Below are positions 1-8,613 of a stretch of DNA of 57,312 nt, piece by piece. Position numbers and translations under genes: made by a program. The stretch's first letter is position 1; each line of letters opens with the position of its first letter. The stretch comes from Nitrospira sp. (lineage in GTDB: Bacteria > Nitrospirota > Nitrospiria > Nitrospirales > Nitrospiraceae): contig VGXF01000011.1 of NCBI GenBank assembly GCA_016873435.1, positions 1 to 57,312 on the forward strand, read 5' to 3'. Under the pieces are notes generated by a model. The model was not told where the DNA came from and did no database searches. It saw only the letters and a program-made list of their open reading frames with translations.

Positions 1-70
1 TGCCCCAACAGGGAGACGGCCCCCCGGCAGCGGGGTGGCAGTCCCCCCAACCCTGTGTTAGGCTTCGCCC

Positions 71-1168
71 ATGACCCGCCCGACCCGCCCCCGTGTGGCA
101 TCCACCGACACGCACGTCGATCTGCTCGTGCTCGATCAGTCGGCGCTCGAACAACTAGTGCAGGAATGGGGCTGGCCGAAATTCCGCGCACAGCAAATCC
201 TGCGCTGGCTCTACCAGGAGCGGGCTACCCAGATTGCGCGCATGACGGACCTCTCCAAAGCTGAGCGCGCACAGCTCGAATCCACCGCGTCGATCGGCCG
301 GCTGTCCGACGTCGAGGTGCTCCGCTCGAGCGACGGCACTAGAAAATTTCTCCTGCGCCTCGCCGACGGACTCACGATCGAAAGCGTGCTGATTCCCGAC
401 GCCGACCGGCTGACCCTCTGTCTCTCCACCCAGGTCGGCTGCACGCTGGATTGCGGTTTCTGCCTTACCGGAATGATGGGTTTGAAACGGAATCTCGCGG
501 CGCACGAAATCGTCGAGCAGGCGCTCGCGGTGCAGGACCGGCTGGAATCCGGCGAACGACTCACGAACATTGTCCTCATGGGCATGGGGGAACCCCTCGC
601 CAACATCGAGGCTGTTGCGGATGCGATCACACGCCTGACCAACATGCGCTGGGGCCTCGGTCTTTCAGCGCGACGCATCACCCTGTCCACCGCTGGCCTC
701 GCCACGCGGCTGCAGGACGTTGCCGAACTCGGGGTGAACCTTGCCGTCTCGCTCAACGCCACCACTGAGGCACAGCGCGACCGCCTCATGCCGGCCGTGA
801 ACAAGCTGCACCCGCTCAAACGTCTATTGGCCGCCTGCCGGAGCTATCCCCTCCCGCCGCACCGGAAGCTCACGTTCGAATATGTGCTGCTGGCCGGCGA
901 AAACGACGCAGAAGAAGACGCCAAACGGCTGGTGAAACTGCTGCGCGGCATCCGCTGCAAGGTCAATCTGATTCCCTTCAACCCCTTCCCTGGCAGTCCG
1001 TTCAAACGGCCGGCCGACCGTACCGTGCTGCGCTTTCAATCCGTGCTGCGGCAGGCCGGTTTCGATGCCCTCATACGAAAGAGCAAGGGCCGCGACGTAC
1101 TCGGGGCCTGCGGTCAGTTGGGAGAATTGATCCAGCCGGCCCGCCGGAGCAGCTTGACACTTGTATAA
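71..1168 (+). CDS. rlmN: 23S rRNA (adenine-2503-C2)/tRNA methyltransferase RlmN
   Basis: Radical-SAM methyltransferase that methylates C2 of A2503 in 23S rRNA and, in characterised members, A37 of some tRNAs. The protein is 365 residues, normal for the family. The iron-sulfur motif CTLDCGFC places cluster cysteines at 124, 128 and 131, and the C-terminal GACGQL segment holds the second catalytic cysteine (C347). A GEPLAN motif for SAM binding and an N-terminal helical RNA-binding region are present. The ATG at 71 is chosen because the family N-terminus starts shortly after it. It is followed after 19 bases by a peptidase gene on the same strand, so co-transcription is possible. Confidence 0.95.
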   Translation: MTRPTRPRVASTDTHVDLLVLDQSALEQLVQEWGWPKFRAQQILRWLYQERATQIARMTDLSKAERAQLESTASIGRLSDVEVLRSSDGTRKFLLRLADGLTIESVLIPDADRLTLCLSTQVGCTLDCGFCLTGMMGLKRNLAAHEIVEQALAVQDRLESGERLTNIVLMGMGEPLANIEAVADAITRLTNMRWGLGLSARRITLSTAGLATRLQDVAELGVNLAVSLNATTEAQRDRLMPAVNKLHPLKRLLAACRSYPLPPHRKLTFEYVLLAGENDAEEDAKRLVKLLRGIRCKVNLIPFNPFPGSPFKRPADRTVLRFQSVLRQAGFDALIRKSKGRDVLGACGQLGELIQPARRSSLTLV

Positions 1169-1187
1169 CTGATTGTTAGGGTGACGC

Positions 1188-2540
1188 ATGCGTACTAATC
1201 GGATGTCTTTCGCGATCATTTCCCTTCTCACTGTCATTGGGCTCCTGAGCAGCAGCCCGTCCGCCTTCGCGCTGGAGGTCCAGGAGCATCTCCTCGCCAA
1301 CGGCATGAAGGTGCTGCTGGTCGAATCCCCCAAAGCCCCGGTCGTCACCGTCCAGATCTGGTACAAGGTTGGCTCGCGCAACGAAGTTATGGGCCGCGCC
1401 GGGCTTTCGCATATGCTCGAGCATATGATGTTTAAGGGTACGCCCAAGTATCCAAAAGGAGAGTTCTCACGGCTCGTCAAGAAAAACGGCGGCCACGACA
1501 ACGCCTTCACCGGCCAGGACTTCACCGCCTATTTTGAAAATCTCGCTGCCGACCGCGTCGAACTCGCGCTGGAATTGGAAGCGGACCGGCTGCGCGGCCT
1601 GCTCCTCGATGAGAAAGAATTTCAACTTGAGCGCGAAGTGGTAAAAGAGGAGCGACGCCTGCGGTCTGAGGACGATCCGCAGTCCTACCTGGCCGAGTCG
1701 CTGTTTGCACAGGCGTTTCAGATGCATCCCTATCACTGGCCCATCATCGGCTGGTTTCCCGATCTCAACGCGATGACGCGGGCGGATCTCAAAAAGCACT
1801 ACGACACTTACTATGTTCCGAACAACGCCACGCTGATCGTCGTCGGCGATTTCATATCCGCGAAGCTGCTGCCGTTGATTAAGCACCATTTCGAAGCGAT
1901 CCCAAAACGGCCGCTGCCACCGCAGGCCGCCGTGACCGAGCTAGAGCAGAAGGGTGAGCGCCGCTTTGTTGTCAAACGCGACGCGCAACTGCCTTTCGTC
2001 ATGATCGGCTACAAGGTGCCTAATTACTCAAACGACGACGCCTACGCCCTGACGATTCTGGAATCCATCCTCTCGCACGGCAAGAGTTCACGGCTGTATC
2101 GCAATCTGGTGTATGAGCAGAAACTGGCGCTGGCCATTGGCGCCGACTACAGCCTGCTCCAGACCGATCCCGGCCTCCTCTATGTCTTCGGCACGGCGGC
2201 GCCGGGGCAGACACCTGAGCAGGTCGAGCGCGCCGTCTACGCCGAGATCGAGAAGCTGCAGCAGGCGCCGCCCACCGAGCAGGAATTGCAGCGTGCCCAA
2301 AATCAGGTGGAAGCCACCCACATTTTTGGGCAGGACTCCAACTTTCGGCAGGCGATGCTGATGGGCCAGGCGGAAACCACCGGCGCCGGCTGGAAGCAGA
2401 TCGAGCTCTTTGTAAAAAAACTGCGTGACGTGAAGACGGAAGACGTCCAGCGCGTCGCCAAGAAGTATCTCGTCGAAGATACGCGGACCGTCGGCATTTT
2501 GATCCCCACGCCGATGAGCCGCATGGCGGAGGCAAACTGA
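1188..2540 (+). CDS. M16 family zinc peptidase, catalytic subunit
   Basis: Secreted pitrilysin-family (M16) metallopeptidase of 450 residues. Residues 1-28 form a signal peptide ending SAFA. The inverted zinc motif HMLEH lies at residues 75-79, followed about 75 residues later by the glutamate-rich EREVVKEE segment that supplies the third zinc ligand. The protein is the length of one half of pitrilysin, as in the two-subunit bacterial and mitochondrial processing peptidases. Its stop overlaps the start of the next gene by one base, and that gene encodes a homologue without the zinc motif, so the two are probably made in equal amounts and form a heterodimer. Substrate unknown. Confidence 0.92.
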   Translation: MRTNRMSFAIISLLTVIGLLSSSPSAFALEVQEHLLANGMKVLLVESPKAPVVTVQIWYKVGSRNEVMGRAGLSHMLEHMMFKGTPKYPKGEFSRLVKKNGGHDNAFTGQDFTAYFENLAADRVELALELEADRLRGLLLDEKEFQLEREVVKEERRLRSEDDPQSYLAESLFAQAFQMHPYHWPIIGWFPDLNAMTRADLKKHYDTYYVPNNATLIVVGDFISAKLLPLIKHHFEAIPKRPLPPQAAVTELEQKGERRFVVKRDAQLPFVMIGYKVPNYSNDDAYALTILESILSHGKSSRLYRNLVYEQKLALAIGADYSLLQTDPGLLYVFGTAAPGQTPEQVERAVYAEIEKLQQAPPTEQELQRAQNQVEATHIFGQDSNFRQAMLMGQAETTGAGWKQIELFVKKLRDVKTEDVQRVAKKYLVEDTRTVGILIPTPMSRMAEAN

Positions 2541-3862
2541 TGCGCCACGTGCTTGCCCTTCTTCTGCTGTTCATGATTCCGGCTGCGCCAGGCCACGCCG
2601 CAGATATCAAACCGCACCGTTTCGTGATGCCGAACGGCCTGACTGTCCTCGTCGTCGAGCAGCACGCGCTGCCGATGGTGCACCTCCAGGCGCTCGTCAA
2701 AACCGGCTCGGGACAAGACCAGCCGGACAAGGCCGGGCTGGCCAATCTCGTCGCCAGCCTGCTGGACGAGGGCACGACCACCCGCAGCGCAACCCAACTG
2801 GCTGAGCAGATTGAATTCGTCGGCGGCACCTTGGATGCCAAGGCATCCCACGATTTCACGACGGCCACGTCGCGCGTCCTCGCCAAGGACGCCGACCTCG
2901 GCTTTGAACTGCTGGCCGACATCCTGATCCGTCCGACATTTGCCGAGACCGAACTGGCGCGGGTGAAAAAACTGATCCTCGGAGAAATCACTGCGCAAAA
3001 AGATGACCCGGGCTCGGTGGCCGGCAAGGCTTTCAACCGGCTCGTCTTCAACAGCCATCCTTACAGCTGGCCCGTCAACGGCACGGAAGAGGCGCTGCCG
3101 GCCATCACGCGTGCCGACGTGCAGGCCTTTCATGCAAAGGAGTATTTGCCGAACCGGACAATCGTAGCCGTCGTGGGTGACGTGTCCACGGAGCAGGCCC
3201 GCGCGCTGGTCGACAAGCATTTTGGGGCGTGGCAAAAGGGCCCGGTACCGGAACGGACCCTGCCAGCGCCAGCCCCCATCGACAGGCCGGTCACCGAACT
3301 GATCGACAAGGACCTGACCCAGACGACACTGGTCCTCGGGCACCTCGGCATCAGCCGGACCAATCCCGATTTCTATGCTGTCAGCATCATGAATTACATC
3401 CTGGGCGCGGGGGGATTTTCGTCGCGGCTGATGGATTCCATCCGCGACAAGCAGGGGCTAGCGTACGGCGTGATGAGCCATTTCGACGCCCACGCCATGC
3501 CCGGCGCGTTTCTGGTCAGCCTGCAAACACGCAATGCCACCGCCGCCCAGGCGTTCGAAAGCGTGTTGAAGGAATTGAACGGGATGCAGACCTTGCCGGT
3601 CACGGCAAAGGAACTGGCCGAGGCTAAGGCTTATCTCATCGGAAGCTTTCCCATGCGGTTCGACACGACGAACAAGCTGGCCGAGATCCTCTGCCAGGTC
3701 GAGTTTTATGGATTGGGCCTGGAATATTTTTCGCAATACCCCAAGTGGATCGGCAAGGTGACGGCCGAGGACATCGTACGTATGGCCAAGCAGTACCTGC
3801 ACCCGGACCGCTACGTCCTCGTCGCCGTTGGGAAACTGAGCGAGGCAAAACTTTCAAAATAA
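2540..3862 (+). CDS. M16 family peptidase-like protein, non-catalytic partner
   Basis: Second M16 protein, 440 residues, with a signal peptide (about residues 1-20, ending GHAA). Where the catalytic partner has the HxxEH zinc motif, this one reads NLVASLLDEG, so the zinc ligands are missing and it should not be a peptidase alone. The C-terminal half keeps the R-Y pair region typical of M16 C-terminal domains (segment around SRLMDSIRDKQGLAYGV). This is the usual arrangement of an active and an inactive M16 subunit. It is coupled to the upstream gene through the overlapping TGATG. Confidence 0.9.
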   Translation: MRHVLALLLLFMIPAAPGHAADIKPHRFVMPNGLTVLVVEQHALPMVHLQALVKTGSGQDQPDKAGLANLVASLLDEGTTTRSATQLAEQIEFVGGTLDAKASHDFTTATSRVLAKDADLGFELLADILIRPTFAETELARVKKLILGEITAQKDDPGSVAGKAFNRLVFNSHPYSWPVNGTEEALPAITRADVQAFHAKEYLPNRTIVAVVGDVSTEQARALVDKHFGAWQKGPVPERTLPAPAPIDRPVTELIDKDLTQTTLVLGHLGISRTNPDFYAVSIMNYILGAGGFSSRLMDSIRDKQGLAYGVMSHFDAHAMPGAFLVSLQTRNATAAQAFESVLKELNGMQTLPVTAKELAEAKAYLIGSFPMRFDTTNKLAEILCQVEFYGLGLEYFSQYPKWIGKVTAEDIVRMAKQYLHPDRYVLVAVGKLSEAKLSK

Positions 3863-3939
3863 TCCTGGGCGTTGGATGTTCGAAGTGCAACTAATCGGCC
3901 AGCCATTTACGATTCATCCTTGAAAATGCAAAAATTGAT

Positions 3940-4758
3940 GTGCCTCGCGCAATTGCATTGACCGACAACTACCGGCAGCTGCGCGGCGCGATCGAGGACA
4001 TGGGCTCGGTCCTCGTGGCATTCTCTGGCGGCATCGACAGCACACTTGTGCTCAAAGTCGCGCACGATGTGCTGGGCGACAAGGTATGGGCCGTCACGGC
4101 CGTCTCGCCGACCCTGCCGGCTTTCGAGCTTGAGGACACCAGACGACTCGCCGCCGAAATCGGCGCGCAGCACCGGATCGTCGCAACCGATCAGTTGCGA
4201 ATGCCAGCTTTCGTGCAGAACGACGCGTCCCGCTGTTTTCACTGCAAGACGGACCTCTATCAGGCGCTGGCGCCGATTCAGCAGGAACTCAGGCTAGCTG
4301 CGATCGCGGACGGCACAAACCGCGACGACCTAGGGGACGACCGGCCCGGCTTCGCGGCCGCGCAACAATGGCGTGTGCGGAGTCCGTTGCTGGACGCAGG
4401 GCTGACCAAGCAGGATACGCGAGCGCTGGCGAAGGTGCTGGGCCTCTCCAACTGGGACAAGCCGGCGGCTGCCTGTCTGTCTTCCCGCATCCAGCGGGGC
4501 ACGACGATCACGATCGACAAACTCTCGCGCGTGGAGCGGGCCGAGGCCTTTCTCCTGGCGCAGGGCTTCCGGCAGGTACGCGTGCGCGACACAAACGGTG
4601 CTGCGCGGGTGGAAGTGGAGGCCGTTGAGTTGTCTCGTCTCTTCGAGCCAGCCATGCAGCGGACGGTCAGCGTACGACTGCATGAGCTCGGCTTTGCGAC
4701 CGTCACCCTCGACCCGGCTGGCTATCGCAAGGGCGGCGGGAACCAAATCAAGGAGTAG
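3940..4758 (+). CDS. larE: ATP-dependent sacrificial sulfur transferase LarE-like
   Basis: PP-loop enzyme of the LarE family, 272 residues. LarE adenylates and thiolates the carboxylates of pyridinium bis-adenylates during nickel-pincer cofactor synthesis for lactate racemase. The PP-loop SGGIDS is at residues 29-34, a CFHC pair is at 99-102, and ACLSSR places a cysteine at 179 that matches the sacrificial cysteine of Lactobacillus LarE. The start is GTG at 3940; no stronger start is visible, though TTG at 3958 is possible. No larA, larB or larC is nearby, so the sulfur acceptor is not established here. It is convergent with the ATP synthase block. Confidence 0.85.
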   Translation: MPRAIALTDNYRQLRGAIEDMGSVLVAFSGGIDSTLVLKVAHDVLGDKVWAVTAVSPTLPAFELEDTRRLAAEIGAQHRIVATDQLRMPAFVQNDASRCFHCKTDLYQALAPIQQELRLAAIADGTNRDDLGDDRPGFAAAQQWRVRSPLLDAGLTKQDTRALAKVLGLSNWDKPAAACLSSRIQRGTTITIDKLSRVERAEAFLLAQGFRQVRVRDTNGAARVEVEAVELSRLFEPAMQRTVSVRLHELGFATVTLDPAGYRKGGGNQIKE

Positions 4759-4844
4759 AGGGATAGGGGGAGGGTAACGAGATTAGTGGTGGGAGGCGAG
4801 AGGAGAAACAGCAACGGGGTTCGACGACGACTACCGTTAGCCCG

Positions 4845-5357
4845 TTACCTCTTAACTCCCTGGCCCTCCGCAACGGACGACAGCGCCTCGTCGGCCATCC
4901 GCTTGTGATCGGCGTCAGTGAGGCTCCGGCCCACGACCTTCTCGGCCACCAGCAGGGCCATCTCGGTTGTCTGATTGCGGATGTCCTGTACGGCCCGCCG
5001 GCGTTCTTGCTCGATCTCGCGGGTGGCGTCTTCCTTGGCCCGCTGCGTCTCCGTCTTGAGGCGCTGCTCGTTCTCCTCCATGATGCGCTGGGCCCGTTCC
5101 TTTGCGGCCGCCAGCACCGTCTCCGCCTCCTTTGAGGCGGCCTTGAGCTTGGCCTCGTACTCCCGCATCTTCTGCTCAGCCTCGGCCCGGTGCTTGTCCG
5201 CCTGCTCGAGGCTTTCCCTGATCTTGCGCTCGCGCTCTTCGAGGGTCTGCAGAATTGGCGGGAAGGCGTACTTCCACAGTACGAAGAACAGAATCCCAAA
5301 AGAGACAAACTCCCAGAAGATCAGCGACGAAAAGAAATGCGACTCAAATTGCGGCAT
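4845..5357 (-). CDS. atpF: ATP synthase F0 subunit b
   Basis: Peripheral-stalk subunit b, 170 residues. One N-terminal membrane helix (about residues 8-30, rich in F, W and L) is followed by a long charged coiled coil from about residue 40 to 140, built of K, E, R and A. An RBS-like GAGGTGAGGGG sits just before the ATG. It is the last of four minus-strand F0 genes in the order atpI-atpB-atpE-atpF. The delta, alpha, gamma, beta and epsilon genes do not follow; the next gene, larE, is convergent, so F1 must be encoded elsewhere. Confidence 0.93.
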   Translation of the reverse strand: MPQFESHFFSSLIFWEFVSFGILFFVLWKYAFPPILQTLEERERKIRESLEQADKHRAEAEQKMREYEAKLKAASKEAETVLAAAKERAQRIMEENEQRLKTETQRAKEDATREIEQERRRAVQDIRNQTTEMALLVAEKVVGRSLTDADHKRMADEALSSVAEGQGVKR

Positions 5358-5382
5358 GACCCCTCACCTCTCGGCGCAAGAA

Positions 5383-5613
5383 CTACTTGCGGAGTCCCAT
5401 AATAATGAAGGCAATGACCAGCCCGTACAGTGCGATGGCTTCCACCAAGGCGAAGCCGATCCACATGTACTTGCCGACGCGGCCTTCCGCTTCCGGCTGG
5501 CGGGCCACCGCCTCAATCATCTTGCCAAAAATGTACCCGATCCCGACGCCGGCCCCGGCAAAGCCCGCCGCCGCTAATCCCATGCCCACCAACGCTGCTG
5601 CTCCTGCATCCAT
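5383..5613 (-). CDS. atpE: ATP synthase F0 subunit c
   Basis: Membrane rotor subunit, 76 residues, forming a hairpin of two helices. Helix 1 is glycine- and alanine-rich (GMGLAAAGFAGAG), the polar loop reads ARQPEAEG, and helix 2 carries the ion-binding glutamate in FALVEAIALYG. The residues after this glutamate (A, I) are not the S/T seen in sodium-binding rings, so proton coupling is the simplest reading. The ATG at 5613 is preferred over an in-frame TTG four codons upstream because TTGGAGGAAACG, a strong Shine-Dalgarno, lies directly before it. Confidence 0.95.
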   Translation of the reverse strand: MDAGAAALVGMGLAAAGFAGAGVGIGYIFGKMIEAVARQPEAEGRVGKYMWIGFALVEAIALYGLVIAFIIMGLRK

Positions 5614-5676
5614 CGTTTCCTCCAATTTCTAAATTTTGAACGTGTGCTGCTGAGTTTTTGTTCGGTCCAATGCGCT

Positions 5677-5712
5677 ACTTCGTCACTTCACAATTCTTCA
5701 TTCATTATTTTC
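5677..5712. repeat. Degenerate heptad tract, atpE-atpB spacer
   Basis: Units ACTTCGT, CACTTCA, CAATTCT, TCATTCA and TTATTTT follow one another at an exact 7-base period between atpB and atpE. The bases TTC (or TTT) recur at the same position of each unit. It belongs to the family described in the findings. Confidence 0.7.
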
Positions 5713-5713
5713 G

Positions 5714-6463
5714 TTAATGCGCGTGCGCGTCGTGGCCGTGCAGGTGGAACGCATCCCCCAAATACACGCAGGCCAACGTGGTGAAAATGTACGCTTGAAT
5801 GAACGCGATACCGACTTCCAGGCCGTTCATCGCAATCGTGAATGCGAAGGGCAGCCAGCCGATCAGCAGCCCCCCACCGATCGCCAGCCCGAACAGCACA
5901 CCCAGAATCGTGTGGCCCGCTGTCATGTTTGCAAAAAGCCGCACGGCCAGCGAGATCGGCCGCGCAAGCTGGCTAACCAGCTCGATCGGAATCATCAGCG
6001 GGAGCAGCCAGCCCGGCGTCCCTGGGGGCACCAGGATGCCCAGAAACTTCGCGCCGTGCAGGATGAATCCCATCACGATACTCATCGCGTAAACCGCCAG
6101 CGCGAAGACCGCCGTCACGACGATCTGGCTCGTGACCGTGTAGGTGCCGGGAATCAACCCGAGCAGATTACAAAAGAGAATGAAGACGAAGAGCGTGGCA
6201 ATGAACGGAAAGAACCGCATCCCGTCCTTGCCCATCGTGTCCATGATGATGTCGCGGATGAAGCCCACCAGCAATTCCCCCAGGCTCTGCAGCTTGGTCG
6301 GGACCATCTTGCGTGACCGCCCGGCCGTCACCAGGAGAAACGCCGACAGGCCGACCACCACCCACATCATGATCACGGCCTTGTTGATGGAAATGTCCAT
6401 GCCAAACAGGGTGATCGGAATGTAATTGTGCAACTCGAAGGGATGAAGCGGACTTTCTTCCAC
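5714..6463 (-). CDS. atpB: ATP synthase F0 subunit a
   Basis: Proton-channel subunit a, about 249 residues with five or more hydrophobic helices. The essential arginine of the penultimate helix is in the segment SLAVRLFANMTAGH, and the last helix carries the Q of GIAFIQAYIFTTL. The N-terminus has the expected HPFELHNYIP stretch. I place the start at the GTG at 6463, preceded by AAAGGA at good spacing; an in-frame ATG 14 codons upstream has no matching Shine-Dalgarno and would overlap the atpI stop region. It lies between atpI and atpE on the same strand. Confidence 0.93.
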   Translation of the reverse strand: MEESPLHPFELHNYIPITLFGMDISINKAVIMMWVVVGLSAFLLVTAGRSRKMVPTKLQSLGELLVGFIRDIIMDTMGKDGMRFFPFIATLFVFILFCNLLGLIPGTYTVTSQIVVTAVFALAVYAMSIVMGFILHGAKFLGILVPPGTPGWLLPLMIPIELVSQLARPISLAVRLFANMTAGHTILGVLFGLAIGGGLLIGWLPFAFTIAMNGLEVGIAFIQAYIFTTLACVYLGDAFHLHGHDAHAH

Positions 6464-6508
6464 AGCAGATCCTTTACTCACATGTTTCCGGCAGCCACGT
6501 TGCAAGCT

Positions 6509-6769
6509 TTAGAAATCGGATTCTGACTTGCCGCTTGTCAGCTTGTCAGCCGGACTTATCCACCTTTGTGCCGCGCGCATCGCGTTGCGGATGCCCGCCG
6601 CCACGCCGATCACCAGTCCCATCACCAGGCCCCAAGGGCCGGCATCGAACAGATAGGTGTCGGCAACCCAGCCGAGCCCGCCTCCTACGATTAGAGCCGC
6701 AAGCATCTCGGTCCCAATCCGGACCGCCTGCCCTAAGCCCGCATAAAACGGATCATTTGAGGGAGGCAT
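6509..6769 (-). CDS. atpI: AtpI/AtpZ-like F0 assembly protein
   Basis: Small membrane protein, 86 residues from the ATG at 6769, with two hydrophobic helices separated by a short loop (VADTYLFDAGPWG), as in the AtpI/AtpZ family that precedes atpB in ATP synthase operons. The pattern GGGLGWVADTY is typical of the family. The longer in-frame reading to 6901 adds 44 unconserved-looking residues and is rejected. On the coding strand a TTGACT...TCAAAT pair about 65 bases upstream could be the operon promoter. The last residues are encoded by a short repeated stretch (GCTGACAA twice). Confidence 0.82.
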   Translation of the reverse strand: MPPSNDPFYAGLGQAVRIGTEMLAALIVGGGLGWVADTYLFDAGPWGLVMGLVIGVAAGIRNAMRAAQRWISPADKLTSGKSESDF

Positions 6770-7004
6770 GGTGACAGCGAACCCGGCGCATTTGAGCAAA
6801 ACCCAAGGGAAAAAGTCAACCCTTCGCTCGCCCTCAAGGTTGACACTGCACAAAGTTGAAGCATCAACTGTGCAATGCTCGTGTCTGGATGACGAGAACA
6901 CCTAGGGAACCCTTTGACGGAAACGAGTATGGCACCGGAGCGACCACTTTTGAAGCACCTTCCGGCTTTCGGTTGGGAGTGGACGCCCGCTGGCACCCCC
7001 TCCG

Positions 7005-8507
7005 ATGCTGTGTTACAACATTTCCATGATCCGTCCGTCGCGCGCGCGGTTTTTGATGGCGGCGCAGCCGCTGATCCTGTCTCTGCCCCAGCCGGAGGCC
7101 GACGTTTTTGAACTCTACCGGCGCGCGACCGTCCCCGGCCGGCCGTCGTTTTTGTTCGAAAGCGGCAAAGGCGGGGGGGCAACGGCCCGCTGGTCTTTCT
7201 TCGGCAGTGACCCCTACCTCGAACTCTCCGGCAAGGATGCGTGTTACGAGCTGCGGACACGCGACGGTTCCGTCGTCCACAAGGGCGAACCCTTCGCCGC
7301 GCTGGCCGAGTTGCTGCGCGCCTCCCGCATGTCGCGCCCTGAGAAGGCCCCGCCCTTCATCGGCGGGGCGGTAGGCTATTTTGGCTATGACCTCATCCGG
7401 CGCTTCGAAAACCTGCCCACTCTCGCCACGGATGACCTGCGCCTTCCGGATCTCCTGTTCGCTTTCGTGGATTGCTTTGCAGCACTGGACCACCACACGC
7501 GCACGCTCCATCTGATCTATGCGCCGCCGCTGGACCGGGCGCAGGGCCAGTTGCGCGAGAAGCTCTATCGCGAAGGCTGCGACCGCTTGGCCGAGTTGCA
7601 GGCGCGCCTGCAGGCAAAGCGTAAGGGCGATGAAGGCGCCCTGCACATCGGCCGCCTGACGGTGACGCCCGAGCAGTCCCGGGCTGATTACGTGCAGCGC
7701 GCCGCGCAAGTGCAGGAGTTCATCCGATCCGGCGACATCTATCAGGCCAATCTCTCGCAGCGATTAACGATTGACCGCGCGCCCGGCTGGCCGCTCGAAC
7801 ATTTCCGGCAGCGCGCGGGCGAGGCGCTCTACAGCCGCGTGCGCGCAGTCAACCCCTCGCCCTTCGCCGGCCTGCTGGCCTTCGACAACATGACGCTAGT
7901 CAGTTCCTCGCCTGAGCGGTTAGTACGATTGGACGCCCGCCGCGTGGACACGCGGCCCATCGCCGGCACGCGCCCGCGCGGCGAGACCCCTGCCGACGAC
8001 CGCCGCCTGGCAGAAGAGCTGATCACGAACCCGAAAGAGCGGGCCGAGCATCTGATGCTGGTCGATTTGGAGCGCAATGATCTGGGCCGCGTCTGCAAAT
8101 ACGGCTCGGTCCGCACGGACGAACTCATGGTCGTGGAGCGCTATTCCCACGTTTCGCACATCGTCTCCAACGTCACCGGCGAGCTGCGCGATGGATTGGA
8201 TGGGTTCGACCTCCTCAAAGCCGTCTTTCCCGGAGGCACGATCACCGGCGTCCCGAAGATCCGCTGCATGGAAATTCTGGAAGGGCTCGAACCGGTCCGG
8301 CGCGGGCCGTACACCGGCGCGATGGGCTATCTCAGTTGGAGCGGCGACCTCGATCTGAACATCATCATCCGCACGATGCTCCTGGTCGGCGGACGCGGCT
8401 ATCTTCAGGTCGGTGCTGGAATCGTTGCTGATTCCGAGCCCCTCAAGGAATATGAAGAGACCCTCTTCAAGGCCGAGGCCTTTTTAAAAGCGCTAAGCGA
8501 AACTTAG
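7005..8507 (+). CDS. pabB: Aminodeoxychorismate/anthranilate synthase component I
   Basis: Chorismate-utilising enzyme of the TrpE/PabB family, up to 500 residues. The C-terminal catalytic domain has the motifs PIAGTRPRG, DLERNDLGRV and FPGGTITGVPK with the magnesium-binding glutamates. The lysine that acts as nucleophile in E. coli PabB (PIKGT) is alanine here, as in TrpE, so chemistry alone does not settle the assignment; the class IV aminotransferase gene next downstream favours p-aminobenzoate synthesis. A glutamine amidotransferase partner is not in the window. The start is uncertain: ATGs at 7005, 7026 and 7056 are all possible and none has a good Shine-Dalgarno. Confidence 0.85.
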   Translation: MLCYNISMIRPSRARFLMAAQPLILSLPQPEADVFELYRRATVPGRPSFLFESGKGGGATARWSFFGSDPYLELSGKDACYELRTRDGSVVHKGEPFAALAELLRASRMSRPEKAPPFIGGAVGYFGYDLIRRFENLPTLATDDLRLPDLLFAFVDCFAALDHHTRTLHLIYAPPLDRAQGQLREKLYREGCDRLAELQARLQAKRKGDEGALHIGRLTVTPEQSRADYVQRAAQVQEFIRSGDIYQANLSQRLTIDRAPGWPLEHFRQRAGEALYSRVRAVNPSPFAGLLAFDNMTLVSSSPERLVRLDARRVDTRPIAGTRPRGETPADDRRLAEELITNPKERAEHLMLVDLERNDLGRVCKYGSVRTDELMVVERYSHVSHIVSNVTGELRDGLDGFDLLKAVFPGGTITGVPKIRCMEILEGLEPVRRGPYTGAMGYLSWSGDLDLNIIIRTMLLVGGRGYLQVGAGIVADSEPLKEYEETLFKAEAFLKALSET

Positions 8508-8514
8508 ACTCGTC

Positions 8515-8535
8515 GTCCGTTCTCCGTTTACAGTT
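8515..8535. repeat. Degenerate heptad tract after pabB
   Basis: Units GTCCGTT, CTCCGTT and TACAGTT at an exact 7-base period, just downstream of the pabB stop. Confidence 0.65.
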
Positions 8536-8578
8536 TTCAGGTGGAGGGATTGACAGAAACGTTTCTGTCCTTGACACT

Positions 8579-8613
8579 GATAACTGGCAACTGAAGACTG
8601 AATACAAGATCCT
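8579..8613. repeat. Degenerate heptad tract abutting the aminotransferase start
   Basis: Units GATAACT, GGCAACT, GAAGACT, GAATACA and AGATCCT follow in register and end exactly at the ATG at 8614. The shared core is ACT. There is no purine-rich Shine-Dalgarno between the tract and the start codon. Confidence 0.7.
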
